Shown piece by piece: positions 8,166-18,225 of a stretch of 64,000 bases of DNA. How positions within the stretch are numbered: position 1 is the first letter of the stretch; every line of letters begins with the position of its first letter. Under the pieces are notes generated by a model, which was not told the DNA's origin, ran no database searches, and was given only the letters and a program-made list of their open reading frames with translations. A program made the translations under genes and the position numbers. Where the stretch lies: positions 124,001-188,000 of the forward strand of contig CAWECB010000002.1 in NCBI GenBank assembly GCA_963807465.1. The letters run 5' to 3'. This DNA is from CAWECB01 sp963807465. GTDB taxonomy: Bacteria; Patescibacteriota; Minisyncoccia; Minisyncoccales; Minisyncoccaceae.

Positions 8166-8190
8166 AAAAACACCGTTTAGCGGTGTTTTT
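8166..8190. terminator. Terminator between the kinase gene and the copper operon
   Basis: Ten-base arms AAAAACACCG and CGGTGTTTTT around TTTAG, with T runs on both strands. It ends leftward transcription from the adenylate-kinase-like gene before the csoR promoter. The 130 bases between it and that gene (8191-8327) hold short open frames in both directions but nothing I recognise. Confidence 0.8.
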
Positions 8191-8327
8191 CTACGGCCCT
8201 ATCTCTTTAAATGGAATCCGAAGAATCCAAGTGGGTGCCTCATCCACCCGCCAAGGCGGTTGAATATTGTGGCTCCCGATTTAAAAGTTGTTCGGAATTT
8301 TTGAAGGATAGGACCAAGTATATTATA

Positions 8328-9383
8328 CTAGATTTTCAGCACGTCAACAAGCTGCTTTATCATCGAAACTACGACCGGAGCAGCCTGCAAGCTTACACAT
8401 GCGACTCCTTCGTCATCATCGACAACCCATGGAGATTCAATGGTTTTTACCTCACCGTTCTCATAACTGTATGAATAGCCAGGAGTCATCTCGTATTCAT
8501 CAACATAGTCTCTAGCAACGTCAACCGGAATAGCGTTTCTAAATAAAACCTTGGGGACTCCGTACATGGAATATGCTCTTTTTAATATTTCCTCGTCCAT
8601 CAAAAGTCTCTCTTTTATTGGCTCTATTCCTTTCTCATCTCCCTCTTTCGATACCATTTTACCTCCATTACATCCTGCTTCATCGCAGACGAGATAAAAT
8701 TCCTTATTTTCTTCCTCATACCCAATCTTAGAAGTCGGAAGTAGTTTTAGACTCCTTGATGCGTTACATTTTGGACAGATCCTTCTCCACTTTATCCTCT
8801 CGTTAATGATATTCATAGGAACATCAATTAAAATGAAAATGTCTGGGTCGTCTCTGTAATCAACCAAGTCCCTAAAGAACAGAGAAAAACCTACCTGATC
8901 TAAGTTCCTCGGAAATCCGTCTAACAAAATAACCTTTCCTTTTCTTTTTGCTATTTCTCTTTTAACTAAGACTAAAATAATCTCATCGGGTAATAGTTTT
9001 TTGGTGTCCCTACCTTCGAGGCTCTTTATAATATCTTCCAGGGCATAGAAGCCTCTGTAATTCTTTTCCAGAAATTCTATAAGTTCTTTCTTCTTTTCAG
9101 TATCATGCATCTCAAGATCCACTCCCCTCACCATGTCTCCCACGGACAAGTGTTCAATCTTGTCTCCACCGATGACTTCAGCAAACATTTTGGAATAAGT
9201 TCCCTTCCCCGAATTCTTCTTACCTAACAGGTAAGCGATGAAGGTGTTAGTTTTCAAATACTCTTTCAGTTTTTCTATTTCAGATCCGCATTTCAACTTA
9301 AAGTACTCTTCCCTCTCTTTAGGATCGGCCAGATTAAACTTTCTGTCGCCCCCCATCTTGGTTCTGTAAATAGGAAAATTCAT
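8328..9383 (-). CDS. Adenylate-kinase-like nucleoside monophosphate kinase
   Basis: A 351-residue protein with an adenylate-kinase fold. The P-loop is GKKNSGKGT near residue 54, DGFPRN near residue 150 is the substrate-binding segment, and a zinc-ribbon-like lid carries CPKC with two further cysteines. It is longer than usual Adk (about 215 residues), with about 45 extra residues before the P-loop and about 70 at the C-terminus. It probably moves phosphate between ATP and a nucleoside monophosphate. Whether it is the cell's main Adk cannot be told. A likely promoter (TTGACA-17-TATTAA on the minus strand) lies at 9466-9494. Confidence 0.8.
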   Translation of the reverse strand: MNFPIYRTKMGGDRKFNLADPKEREEYFKLKCGSEIEKLKEYLKTNTFIAYLLGKKNSGKGTYSKMFAEVIGGDKIEHLSVGDMVRGVDLEMHDTEKKKELIEFLEKNYRGFYALEDIIKSLEGRDTKKLLPDEIILVLVKREIAKRKGKVILLDGFPRNLDQVGFSLFFRDLVDYRDDPDIFILIDVPMNIINERIKWRRICPKCNASRSLKLLPTSKIGYEEENKEFYLVCDEAGCNGGKMVSKEGDEKGIEPIKERLLMDEEILKRAYSMYGVPKVLFRNAIPVDVARDYVDEYEMTPGYSYSYENGEVKTIESPWVVDDDEGVACVSLQAAPVVVSMIKQLVDVLKI

Positions 9384-9465
9384 ATTTTATTTCTTGGTTA
9401 TCATTTTATAATCTTTTCTGTTGGAGATGATCTTTGTGTCCCCACTGAGATTGTTTCTTAATATT

Positions 9466-9494
9466 TTAATACCAGAATTATTAAGCGATGTCAA
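9466..9494 (-). promoter_or_regulatory. Likely promoter of the adenylate-kinase-like gene
   Basis: TTGACA (9494-9489), 17 bases, TATTAA (9471-9466) on the minus strand, in the 130-base gap before the kinase gene. Confidence 0.45.
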
Positions 9495-9514
9495 AATAAA
9501 AAGTAAAATATTAA

Positions 9515-9724
9515 TTACTTCTTATTTAACTTTTCATTTAATTCCTTAATTAGCTTGTCGCAGTCTATATCGTACATTTTACAAACGGCTCCCATATCCA
9601 AGCTCTCCATTTCGTACCTGGCGAAAGGACAGGAAATACAAGGAAATTTGTAATTGCTTAAAATCTTTTCCGCTTTTGGATTGTTTATGACTTCGGACAG
9701 CTTTGTCTTTTTTGTTATTTTCAT
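9515..9724 (-). CDS. DUF1858-domain protein
   Basis: A 69-residue protein that fits DUF1858: a KTKLSEVINN-like opening, then FPCISCPFARYE with a CxxC pair, and a third cysteine. The family occurs alone or at the start of ScdA/hybrid-cluster-associated proteins, and its role is not settled; redox or Fe-S repair has been suggested. Its start overlaps the end of mnmA by four bases (ATGA), so the two are translationally coupled. Confidence 0.75.
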   Translation of the reverse strand: MKITKKTKLSEVINNPKAEKILSNYKFPCISCPFARYEMESLDMGAVCKMYDIDCDKLIKELNEKLNKK

Positions 9725-10743
9725 ATTATTATTCCACCGCCAATCATCTCTTTTCCTACATAGAAAACAATTGATTGCCCAGGAGTTATCGCCCTCTGCG
9801 GCTTATTAAAAACGATTTTGCCTTTGCTAATTATAGCTGCGGCTGGTTTGTGCCCATACCTTATCTTGGCCCTGATTTTCATCGGAAATTTGGGCGCGAC
9901 TCCCGATATCCAATTAACGCCCCTGAATCTAACTTCCTTACTTAATAAATCTTTCTCATCGGAAGAAACAACCAATTCATTTCTTTTCACGTCCTTTTTT
10001 ATAACAAAGAATGGTCCTCCGGGCAAGCCGATACCCTTCCTTTGCCCTATTGTATAATACCAGACTCCGTCATGATATCCAAGTATGTTGCCTTTTTTGT
10101 CGACGATGTTTCCTTTTCTTGGTTTGATATGTTTCTTTAAATATTCTTTGTTTACTTCTTTGACGAAGCAAACCTCCTGGGATTCCGGAAATTCAGCCGA
10201 AGCCAGCTTGTTCTTTCTGGCAATTTCCCTCGTCTTATCTTTGGTCTGCGAACCGACCGGAAATATAACCCTCTTTAATTGTTCCTGATTAAGTCTCCAC
10301 AAAAAATACGATTGATCTTTTTTTGAATCAAGAGACTGGTAAATACGGACCCCGCCCACTCTCTTAATTAATCTTACATAATGACCCGTAGCGATAAAAT
10401 CCGTCTTCATTTTCAAAGCTTTCTCAAGAAACATTCCGAACTTTATCTCCTTATTGCACATTACACAGGGATTGGGAGTCAGTCCGTCTTTGTAGCTCTT
10501 GACGAAATACTCGATTATCTTCTTTTTGAAATCCTTCCTAAAATCGAAGACAAAAAAGGGCAGGCCCATTGATTTAGCCAGCTTCTTTGCTCTTTTTTCG
10601 GCAAATTTGAAATAGGACGAATCTACCAACCTCATAAAGGCTACCCTGACATCAAAGCCCTTTTCCTTTAGTAAAATAGAGGAAGTGCTGGAATCGACTC
10701 CACCGGAAAATGCGACTATTACTTTTTTATTCGATTCGTTCAT
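9721..10743 (-). CDS. mnmA: tRNA-specific 2-thiouridylase MnmA
   Basis: It inserts sulfur at position 2 of the wobble uridine in tRNAs for Lys, Glu and Gln. The ATP-binding motif SGGVDSS is near the N-terminus; the catalytic cysteines lie in NPCVMCNKEIKF and in SQEVCFV. The usual C-terminal RAITPGQ segment is present. An ATG 18 bases further upstream is in frame but overlaps a hairpin, so the start at MNESNKKV is preferred (340 residues). Sulfur would come from the desulfurase of the window, directly or through carriers. Confidence 0.93.
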   Translation of the reverse strand: MNESNKKVIVAFSGGVDSSTSSILLKEKGFDVRVAFMRLVDSSYFKFAEKRAKKLAKSMGLPFFVFDFRKDFKKKIIEYFVKSYKDGLTPNPCVMCNKEIKFGMFLEKALKMKTDFIATGHYVRLIKRVGGVRIYQSLDSKKDQSYFLWRLNQEQLKRVIFPVGSQTKDKTREIARKNKLASAEFPESQEVCFVKEVNKEYLKKHIKPRKGNIVDKKGNILGYHDGVWYYTIGQRKGIGLPGGPFFVIKKDVKRNELVVSSDEKDLLSKEVRFRGVNWISGVAPKFPMKIRAKIRYGHKPAAAIISKGKIVFNKPQRAITPGQSIVFYVGKEMIGGGIII

Positions 10744-10755
10744 ATTCGTAAAATA

Positions 10756-10779
10756 GCCCAAACTTTTAAGTTCGGGCTA
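10756..10779 (-). terminator. Hairpin between ferredoxin gene and mnmA
   Basis: Arms AGCCCAAACTT and AAGTTCGGGCT pair with one mismatch around a short loop. It follows the ferredoxin stop codon on the minus strand. It lacks a clear T run, so it may be an attenuator or an mRNA-stabilising element rather than a full terminator. Confidence 0.5.
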
Positions 10780-10791
10780 TGCTACCTTCTT

Positions 10792-11004
10792 TTATTCCTC
10801 CTCTTCGTCAGTTTCAACTCCGTCAGTTTCTTCTATCGCGCTGTAGGGACACAATTCGGTCCCGCCGCACTCTTCAACCTTAGCTGAACTTATCACTTTG
10901 GCCTTACCGTCAGGCTGCATTTCGCTTCCTTCTGGACAGACTAAGGCGCAACTTCCGCATCCGATGCACTTATCTTTATTAACTTCGTATTTTTTATTTT
11001 CCAT
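10792..11004 (-). CDS. [4Fe-4S] ferredoxin
   Basis: A 70-residue ferredoxin with CIGCGSCALVCP near the N-terminus and a further ELCPYSAIE cysteine, enough for one [4Fe-4S] cluster; the second CxxCxxC motif of 2[4Fe-4S] ferredoxins is missing. The tail is strongly acidic (EETDGVETDEEEE). It is a small soluble electron carrier and could serve the [FeFe] hydrogenase or other redox enzymes of the cell. Confidence 0.88.
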   Translation of the reverse strand: MENKKYEVNKDKCIGCGSCALVCPEGSEMQPDGKAKVISSAKVEECGGTELCPYSAIEETDGVETDEEEE

Positions 11005-11008
11005 TTTT

Positions 11009-11482
11009 TTATTCTTTACTTTTTTCGATTATTTCTTCCGCTTTCTCTTTTGATTCAAAACCTGTGACTTTAACCCATTTATTAGGCTCAAGCCTTTTAT
11101 ATATTTCGAAGAATTCTTGGATTTCCTTCCTCTGATGATTGCTTAAATCGTCTATGCTGTTTATATCGATGAATCTCGGATCTATCTTGTCATCCGGGAC
11201 GGCAATTATCTTGTAATCAATCCCGGCTTCATCTTCCATATTGAGCATTCCGATAACTTTACTAGGAATAACGCATCCAGGAAAAGTAGGAACGTTTGTC
11301 AGAACTATGGCGTCCAAAGGGTCCCCGTCTTCCGATAAAGTATTCTCTATGAATCCGTACTCAAACGGCCAGTAAACCGATGAATACAGAGCTCTATCGA
11401 GCACTATCTTCCCACTCTCCTTGTCCAGCTCGTATTTGTTCGAACTGCCCTTGGGGTTTTCTATAAAGATATTGATTTTCAT
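11009..11482 (-). CDS. ppa: Inorganic pyrophosphatase (family I)
   Basis: A 157-residue enzyme that splits pyrophosphate into two phosphates, pulling biosynthetic reactions forward. The family I signature DGDPLDAIVL is clear, and further metal-binding acidic residues follow (DYKIIAVPDDK, ERxxxP-like segments). Length is slightly below the E. coli enzyme. It ends four bases before the ferredoxin start. Confidence 0.94.
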   Translation of the reverse strand: MKINIFIENPKGSSNKYELDKESGKIVLDRALYSSVYWPFEYGFIENTLSEDGDPLDAIVLTNVPTFPGCVIPSKVIGMLNMEDEAGIDYKIIAVPDDKIDPRFIDINSIDDLSNHQRKEIQEFFEIYKRLEPNKWVKVTGFESKEKAEEIIEKSKE

Positions 11483-11542
11483 TTTTTTCTTCTTATTATC
11501 TATATAATAACCTTATCTTAAAAATATAAAATTTTCAAGGGA

Positions 11543-12549
11543 TTATTCCGATTTTCTTTTCCTCCTCATCATCTCCATAAACGCCACCTGTGGAGATTTA
11601 TTTCTGTACAAAATATCGTAAACCGCAGTGGCAATCGGCATTTCCACCTTGTATTTCTTGCTCAATTGGTAAACCGCCTCAGTTGTCGTTGCGCCCTCGA
11701 TGATGCTTGCCGTTGACCTAACAATGTCGTTCAACTTTTCGCCTTTTGCAATTCTTTCTCCCAGATTCCTATTTCTGCTCACCGGACTAATGCAGGTCGT
11801 TGAAAGATCTCCGAGACCCGCCAATCCGTAAAAAGTCTTTCTCTTGGCGCCCATCTTCTGTCCCAATCTCTGTATTTCCGCCAATCCCCGAGACAGTATT
11901 GCCGCCTTAGCGTTAGAGCCAAAGCCCAAGCCATCGGAAATCCCCGCCACAACAGCAATAATATTCTTCAACGGCCCACCCAACTCCACTCCGATGACGT
12001 CGATAGAAGTGTACACCCTAAAATAATCATTAGAAAATATGTCCTGGATTCTTTCCGCAACACTATGATTCTTTGAGGCTGCAACAAGAGCAGCCGGTAA
12101 TTTTTTGGCCACCTCAATTGCAATAGTCGGACCGGAAAGGACCGCTACCTGAACATTTCCCAATTCTTCCTTCAATATTTCTGTCATCCTCTTTAAAGTG
12201 TTCTGTTCCAAACCCTTGGCGACGTTGATAAACACTTTGCCTTTTAAAGAAATGTCTCCTCCTTTTATCTTCCTCGCAACTTCTCTGAAGAAAACCGAAG
12301 GAATGGAAAAAACTATCATTTCTCCAAAATCAACGGCTTTCTCAATGTCTTTCTCAAAAATAATATCCTTGGGAATCTTTATTCCGGCTAAGTATTTCCA
12401 GTTTTCTCTTTCTTTATCCATTTCCTCTAAATGTTCCGGAAATACACTCCACAACACAACATCGTGCCCATTCTTGGAAAGCAAGATGGCTAGGGTTGTC
12501 CCCCAGGCCCCGTCCCCTAAAACCGTTACTTGTGTTTTTTTTTTTTCAT
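11543..12549 (-). CDS. gpsA: NAD(P)-dependent glycerol-3-phosphate dehydrogenase, start region frameshifted
   Basis: GpsA makes sn-glycerol-3-phosphate, the backbone acceptor for the acyltransferase PlsC. The open frame from 12484 downward covers most of the protein (AVLSGPTIA-like substrate segment, GLKNIIAV-like GGPLKNIIAV). The missing start is present in another frame: ATG at 12549 followed by 12 A's, then VTVLGDGAWGTTLA, the NAD-binding motif. One more A would restore the frame, so this is a homopolymer indel or, less likely, a programmed slippage site. Intact length would be about 335. Confidence 0.85.
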
Positions 12550-12568
12550 ATATACATTGAATTATACC

Positions 12569-15500
12569 TTAAAACTTCCTATGGGCGCAAATATCTTTGA
12601 AATCGCAATACTGGCAGTTCCAGCCGGCTGTCGGCTTGAAGTTGCTCCTCTTTATCTTCTGTATCGTTTCCCTAATATCATTCTCCGTTTCCGCGAAATC
12701 TCCCTCCTTTACGTCAAAGGACTGGGTTGATCCGTCTTCAATATAATAATAGGTAAGCTTGGTCGGATTCAGCCCTAAAAACCTTCTTTGCCGCTAGGGC
12801 ATAAATCATCAGTTGTAGTTTATCATCTTTGCCTAAGCTCTTCTTTACCGCCCCGGTCTTGTAATCAATAATTTCCATGCCCCCCTTTCCCTCATCATCA
12901 ATCCTATCGATCATACCTATAAACGTATCGCCGTTAATTCAAATCAAAGCTCTTTTCCAGAGCTGGTTCGCTGTTGATGAACAAAACTCTGCGTTCTTTT
13001 TGACAAAATCATCATAGAACATTTTTAAAATATCTTTCCCTTTCTATAGAATTCTTTTTTATTAATCGATGCGAATCATACCAATCATCTATCCATTCTT
13101 TATCATAAATATCCATTAAATCTTCAAAGTTCAAATGCTTTTTCGCCTCTTTCCCTCCAAATAAGTTCTTTTGCTCTATCCGCTCTCTTTATAGACTCTC
13201 CGACAAACTTATGCAAAGTGCCGTGAATCGTCTTCCCAAAACTGAAAACCGACTTTCCTCTTATTGGAATCTTCAAGATGCTTCCGAACTTATACTGCAA
13301 AGGACAATTCTTGAAAGAAGCCATTTGGGAAAAAGAAAAGTGGTCGGGCAAGAATATCTTGAAATCTCCACCGCCATTAGTCTCGTTGGATTCTAGTTTG
13401 AATCCGTTAGTCCTTCGGCTAAAACAGAAGTTAGCGCTCCTTGTAAATTTCTGTTTACTCATAACTTCTTCACTAATGAGCCCCGATTCTATTAGGAATC
13501 TCGATGGTTTCTTTAATTCCTTTCCCCCATAATCGGTCGCCCAAGTTAGAAATAGTCCCCTTTTGGCTCGAGTCACGGCGACATAGAAAAGTCTCCTCTC
13601 CTCTTGTATATGGAAATCTCCTTCGGGCAAGACTTCCTTAATCAATGCTTCCGGAATTTCTATCGGGATCCCTTTTCTGATCCGAAGGGAATTTCCTGTG
13701 AAACCAGATTGACCAGAAAAACGTATTTGAATTCCAAGCCCCTTGGCCGAATGGATGGTCATTATTTTACAGCTTCAAAGCCATCGAATCAATGCTCATT
13801 CTTCAAAGAACCCTCTTCTCCTGCATCAAGCTCCATCTGCAATTGTTCCATATAGGATATGAAGATTCGCATCGATTTGCGAAGCCTCAAAGTCCTTTAT
13901 TTTCTGTAAAACTGGTCTATGAGCTCCCACTTCTTCAAGTTCTCTTCGTTCGTTTTCTGACAGATACCTGGCATACTCCAGATCATTAATAACGTTCACG
14001 AAAACCTCGCTCGACACTCTTCTTTTGCTCAGCCTGAAATGCTTCTTAAATTATCATTATTTGTTCAATTTGACCACGGCATCCGGATTTAAACTTACTT
14101 AACAAGGTGGCGAATCCTGTATAGCCTCAAAAATCGGAATGCCTTTCTTGTCACTGTATTGCGATAATCATCGAGACTTCTTCCGGAGAAAAATCCATCA
14201 TCCTTAAGACACGATAGAAACTCGGGGAGTCGTAGAAGCTAAGAACAACCTTAAGATAGGAAATTAGGTCGAGAATCAAAGGATTGGTATAAAGCCCCGT
14301 GAAGACACGAATTGATAAGGAATACCTGCCCTTTCCATGGCCCGACTGAAGCTATTGGCTGACTCGTTGGTTCTTGTCAAAATGGCGAAATCGGAAAACG
14401 TCGCCTTCTTGTCCATCTCCTTCAGCTCCCATAGCTTGTTCACTACTCCCGTCAATTCCTCGTCATCGGCAGTCTCGAATCCCAAGAACTCTATCGCTCC
14501 TTCTTTCTCCTGGTTGCTCTTCAGCTTCTTATTGATTTTTTTAAAAACTTTCAAATTGACACCCCGTTCTCCCGCCCTCTTCATTATTTCTTCCACTTCA
14601 TCAAGTTGGCACTCCAGTCTGTTCGGATTGTTTATTGTATGAATTCATAAGCCAAGTCTAAAATGTTTTGCGGGACCTGTAGTTTTCGACCAAAACAATT
14701 TCCCTAGCCTTCGAATAATCTTTTTTAAATCTCAGAACATTATTGAAGGAAGCCCCCTGAAAAGAAAAGATGCTCTGGTCGTCGTCACCGACTACGGTAA
14801 TATTATTCTTCGGATGGGCCAGCTTCTGAACTAGTTCGTACTGAACCCAGTTCGTATCCTGAAACTCGTCCACCATAATGTATTTGAACTGGTTCCTGTA
14901 TTTTTCCAAGATATCGGGCCTCTTTTCAAAAAGCTTCAAGGTATAATTAATCAGATCTCCGAAATCCAAAGAATTATTGTCCAATAAAATCTTCTGATAG
15001 GTGTGGTAAGCCTGGGCCACCTCGCTTATCCTTTCATATTCTTCCTGTTTACTAGTTAAATCTTTCTTGTCTTTTGATTTTACCGATTTCGACCCGACTG
15101 GAATATCATCCATGTTCAACTTCAAGGAATCAGCATGCTCCAGATAGTTCTCCGGATATATCCCTTCGTTCTTGCAGTGCGTAAAGTGAGTTATAAGAGC
15201 CTCGATGAACTTAGTCGGATTGCCCATTGGCCTATAAACCTTCAAGAAATTGAACTTGTCAAAGTTCTTCTTAACTAATATCCAGCTTGCCATGGCATCA
15301 AGCAGTTTGTAGTTCGTCGGTAAACCTATATCTAGTCCGTATCTTTTCAAAATTCTGTCGCAGAAAGAATGGAAGGTCGATATCCATAAATCATAATATC
15401 CGAAGGGTAAGAGACCCTCCAACCCGGTCTTCCATCTCCCGGGCGGCTTTTTCAGTAAACGTTACTGCCAGTAATTTCTTCGGGCCTTATTCCTTTTTCT

Positions 15501-15646
15501 TTGATTAAATAGGCGATTCGGTGGGTTAAGACCGTAGTTTTGCCTGTTCCGGCTCCCGCAACAATCAAAAGCGGCCCCTTATCAAAAGTAACCGCTTCCT
15601 TCTGTTCTTTATTCAGTTTAGCACAATAAGTCCCCCTCCATGCCAT
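12569..15646 (-). pseudogene. UvrD/PcrA-type helicase fused to a PD-(D/E)XK nuclease, many frameshifts
   Basis: Pieces of one large gene follow in order in changing frames. VAGAGTGKTTVLT (about 15,540) is the Walker A motif, VDEFQDTNW and VGDDDQSIFSFQGA (about 14,800-14,870) are helicase motifs, then VENYRSRKTF. Next come helicase C-terminal pieces (13,124-13,762), a nuclease start FSQMASFKNCPLQYK, the catalytic EIIDYKTG near 12,870, and a closing NCQYCDFKDIC cysteine cluster ending at 12,569. At least seven frame changes in 3 kb leave no full reading frame. Intact it would be about 1,020 residues and act in DNA repair. Either it has decayed or this stretch was poorly sequenced. Confidence 0.82.
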
Positions 15647-15660
15647 TATTATATCCCAAA

Positions 15661-16376
15661 TTAGGCCTCTTTGCCACATGAAAAATTCATGAAATATTTC
15701 CTCTCTTTTTCATCAAATTTCTCGATGGAATAGCGGAGCATCGTCCTCGGCATTTTTTGAACAATGCTTATTTAAAAATACTTTTTCCTTTACGTAATCC
15801 CTTTTGCCGACTTCCCGCAGCATCCATCCGACAGCCTTATGTATTAAATCATGATCATCTTTTAAAAGCATCTCCGATATTTTTAAAATATCATCGAACT
15901 GATCATCCCTTATAAACGCAAAAGTGGCAAGAATGGCTATCCTTCTCTCCCAGATATTCTTCGACTTCGCCAATGAATACAAAATCTTCCTTTCTTTTTT
16001 CCTTTCCAAGAGAAAATTCCCGACAATGTTCGGGGCCGACAAGTCAACCAAGTCCCAGTTATTGATATTCTTCGTATTCTTCAGATAGAAATCGAATATC
16101 TTCTTTTTTCTTTCCTCGCTTTCCTTTTTGTATTTCTCAATTAGCACGAATAAAGCAATCAACCTGTGTTCATGGATCTTGCTGTTCAATAATTCTTGTA
16201 TCTCTTTTATGAAAATATCTTTGAACTTCTTGGCGATTTCCCTTGACTCCGGTACCTTTATTCCCAAAAATATATCCCCTTCCCCGTATTGTCCTTTCCC
16301 CGTCTTAAAAAACCTGGCCAATACTCTTGGCCTGATTTTTATTCTCTCTTCTTTTGATTTCCTGCATTATCTCCAT
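15661..16376 (-). CDS. AlkD-like DNA alkylation repair protein, two frameshifts
   Basis: An all-helical HEAT-repeat protein related to DNA glycosylase AlkD, which removes bulky or positively charged alkylated bases. The central frame (15,713-16,321) carries FFKTGKGQYGEGD, WDLVDLSAP and HKAVGWMLREVGK, all typical. The start (MEIMQEIKRRENKNQ) at 16,376 and the end (MPRTMLRYSIEKFDEKERK, stop at 15,661) lie in other frames, separated by runs of six T and six A. Single-base indels in those runs explain both breaks. Intact length would be about 238 residues. Confidence 0.82.
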
Positions 16377-16377
16377 G

Positions 16378-17112
16378 CTAAATGAAAGAAATCAAAGCCC
16401 CGAGAAGGCATAAAAGGCCGAAGATAAGGGTAAATTTGGAAAAGTTTATCTTCTCAGCTAATCTCAATAAAACGCTTAGAGACAATAAGCCGAAAATAAA
16501 ACTGAATAAGATTCCCACCCAAGCGTAACCGACCATAACCGGATTCTTTATGAAGAGATAGAGGAAAGCCCCCAGAACCACTGGGACAGATATGATATAT
16601 GATGTCTTCAATATCTTCGCAGGGTCTTTTTCTGTCAAGGATAGCCCGAACATGGTAGAACCGGAACGCGAAAGACCGGGAATGGCCGATAGCCCTTGTA
16701 GTATCCCGACAATAAATGCCGATACGTCTTTATTGACGTTTAGCCGCACCTTTCTACTCTGGAAAAATGACGTTAGAAGAAGTCCACATCCCATTAATAC
16801 CAAAAGTGCCGGTCCCACGGAAAGATTTCTCGCAAACTTATACACGAAGAATCCCAAACCTCCGGAAACCACAGTGACCATGAGGAAAAACCTTAAGAAT
16901 TCCTTATCCTTAAAAGATATGAGGTCAATCCAGTCTTTCCAGAAATAGACAAGTACAGCGAACAGGGTTCCCAGATGGAGAAATAGCGCGATATCCACGC
17001 TGTTGAAATTTTTAATCAGATGCTGTGAAAATAGGGCCACTATTCCTTCGCTTGAAAGAGGAAGCCACTCGAACAGCCCTTGCAAAATTCCCAATATGAT
17101 ATATTCCCACAT
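16378..17112 (-). CDS. uppP: Undecaprenyl-diphosphatase UppP/BacA
   Basis: A membrane enzyme of 244 residues that dephosphorylates undecaprenyl pyrophosphate and so recycles the lipid carrier of cell-wall synthesis. Two signatures are visible: EWLPLSSEG near the N-terminus (family EWLPVSSTG) and PGLSRSGST in the middle, which form the active site. About seven membrane segments. It starts one base after prmC. Confidence 0.93.
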   Translation of the reverse strand: MWEYIILGILQGLFEWLPLSSEGIVALFSQHLIKNFNSVDIALFLHLGTLFAVLVYFWKDWIDLISFKDKEFLRFFLMVTVVSGGLGFFVYKFARNLSVGPALLVLMGCGLLLTSFFQSRKVRLNVNKDVSAFIVGILQGLSAIPGLSRSGSTMFGLSLTEKDPAKILKTSYIISVPVVLGAFLYLFIKNPVMVGYAWVGILFSFIFGLLSLSVLLRLAEKINFSKFTLIFGLLCLLGALISFI

Positions 17113-17113
17113 G

Positions 17114-17761
17114 TTACTTTTCTATTACTACGAAGCGGTAATTATTGAACTGATCCTTGAAGAACTGGAACATGGAATATTCTCCGACTATCAATTTTTC
17201 TATCTCTTTTTTCTGTAATTCGTCGAATTCCATGAATATCTTTCCTCCATCATTTAAGAAATTATTGGCTTCTTTCAAAAATCTGGCAATATGGTCTATT
17301 CCGTCCTTACCGGAATAGAGGGCGATAGCCGGCTCAAATTCCTTGACATCTCCCCCGACTTCGCTAATCCTGCTTTCGGCAACGTAGGGAGGATTAGCTA
17401 AGATATAATCGTATTTATCCTTAATGTTTAAAAAGATGTCCGTCTTAATTACTCTGTACCTTTCTCTGTTTATATCGTTATTATCCAAATTTATCTTTAT
17501 CTGCTCCAAAAAGTTATCGTCTATTTCTCCGAAATCACAGATAGAATTGACCGTGTTGTTCAGAACGGCCAACCCTATACACCCCGAGCCAGAAAATAGG
17601 TCAAGACAACGGAAATTCTTTCCTCCCCTCTTTATCTCTTTAATGACTATGCTTGTCCAGTATTCGGTTTCTTCCCTAGGGATCAGGGGCCTCTTGGACA
17701 AATCGATGGTTGCGCCCATAAAATGCTTAAAACCCCTTTTGTAGTCTTCCGGTAATTCCAT
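17114..17761 (-). CDS. prmC: PrmC/HemK-type glutamine-N5 methyltransferase, short form
   Basis: An SAM-dependent methyltransferase of 215 residues with PLIPREETE, the SAM-binding DLFSGSGCIGLA and the catalytic NPPYV. PrmC methylates the GGQ glutamine of peptide-chain release factors. It lacks the usual N-terminal helical domain of about 70 residues. PrmB, acting on a ribosomal protein, is an alternative, but the sequence fits PrmC better. Confidence 0.85.
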   Translation of the reverse strand: MELPEDYKRGFKHFMGATIDLSKRPLIPREETEYWTSIVIKEIKRGGKNFRCLDLFSGSGCIGLAVLNNTVNSICDFGEIDDNFLEQIKINLDNNDINRERYRVIKTDIFLNIKDKYDYILANPPYVAESRISEVGGDVKEFEPAIALYSGKDGIDHIARFLKEANNFLNDGGKIFMEFDELQKKEIEKLIVGEYSMFQFFKDQFNNYRFVVIEK

Positions 17762-17763
17762 GC

Positions 17764-18207
17764 TTAGTAAAGAACGACTGCCATTCCGATTATTATCCCC
17801 ATAATGATTCCTCCGATGATTTCAACGATGCTGTGCCCAAGCCTTTCCTTGAGCTTTTCCAAAGCCTCCCCCTCTTCTTCGTTAAAGGCTTCTATGAGTA
17901 TGTTCAAAGACTGGGCCTGCCTTCCCGCCGCGCCTCTTATAACCTTGGCATCGTAGACCGTAAAAAAAGCCAGGGTGATGGCCATCGCGAAAACGGCCGA
18001 ATTAAAGCCGTACAGCATCCCGATTGAGGTCGCCAAGGCCGAAACCGTAGCACTGTGTGAAGAAGGAAAACCTCCCGGAAGGGCATACAAATCAAACCTA
18101 AATTTCTTTTGTTTAAAAGTCAGTATGAAAGCTTTTACCGTCTGGGTCAGAAACCAACCCAAGGTAGCGGCTATCAATGGCTTGTTATACAATATTTCTA
18201 AAACCAT
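17764..18207 (-). CDS. Divergent PAP2 family membrane protein (DUF212)
   Basis: A 147-residue protein with about four membrane segments and the motif GGFPSSHSAT, shared with PAP2 acid phosphatases, then YDAKVIRGAAGRQA and GHSIVEI. DUF212 proteins are assumed to be membrane phosphatases. Next to uppP, a role with polyprenyl or phospholipid phosphates is reasonable but unproven. Confidence 0.85.
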   Translation of the reverse strand: MVLEILYNKPLIAATLGWFLTQTVKAFILTFKQKKFRFDLYALPGGFPSSHSATVSALATSIGMLYGFNSAVFAMAITLAFFTVYDAKVIRGAAGRQAQSLNILIEAFNEEEGEALEKLKERLGHSIVEIIGGIIMGIIIGMAVVLY

Positions 18208-18225
18208 AATATTATTCTATCAGAA

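Noticed and set aside
8211..8474. Open plus-strand frame of 87 codons beside the kinase gene
   Set aside because: Most of it is antisense to the end of the kinase gene, it has no family features, and its first part lies beside a terminator. I tested the region for a tRNA fold and found none.
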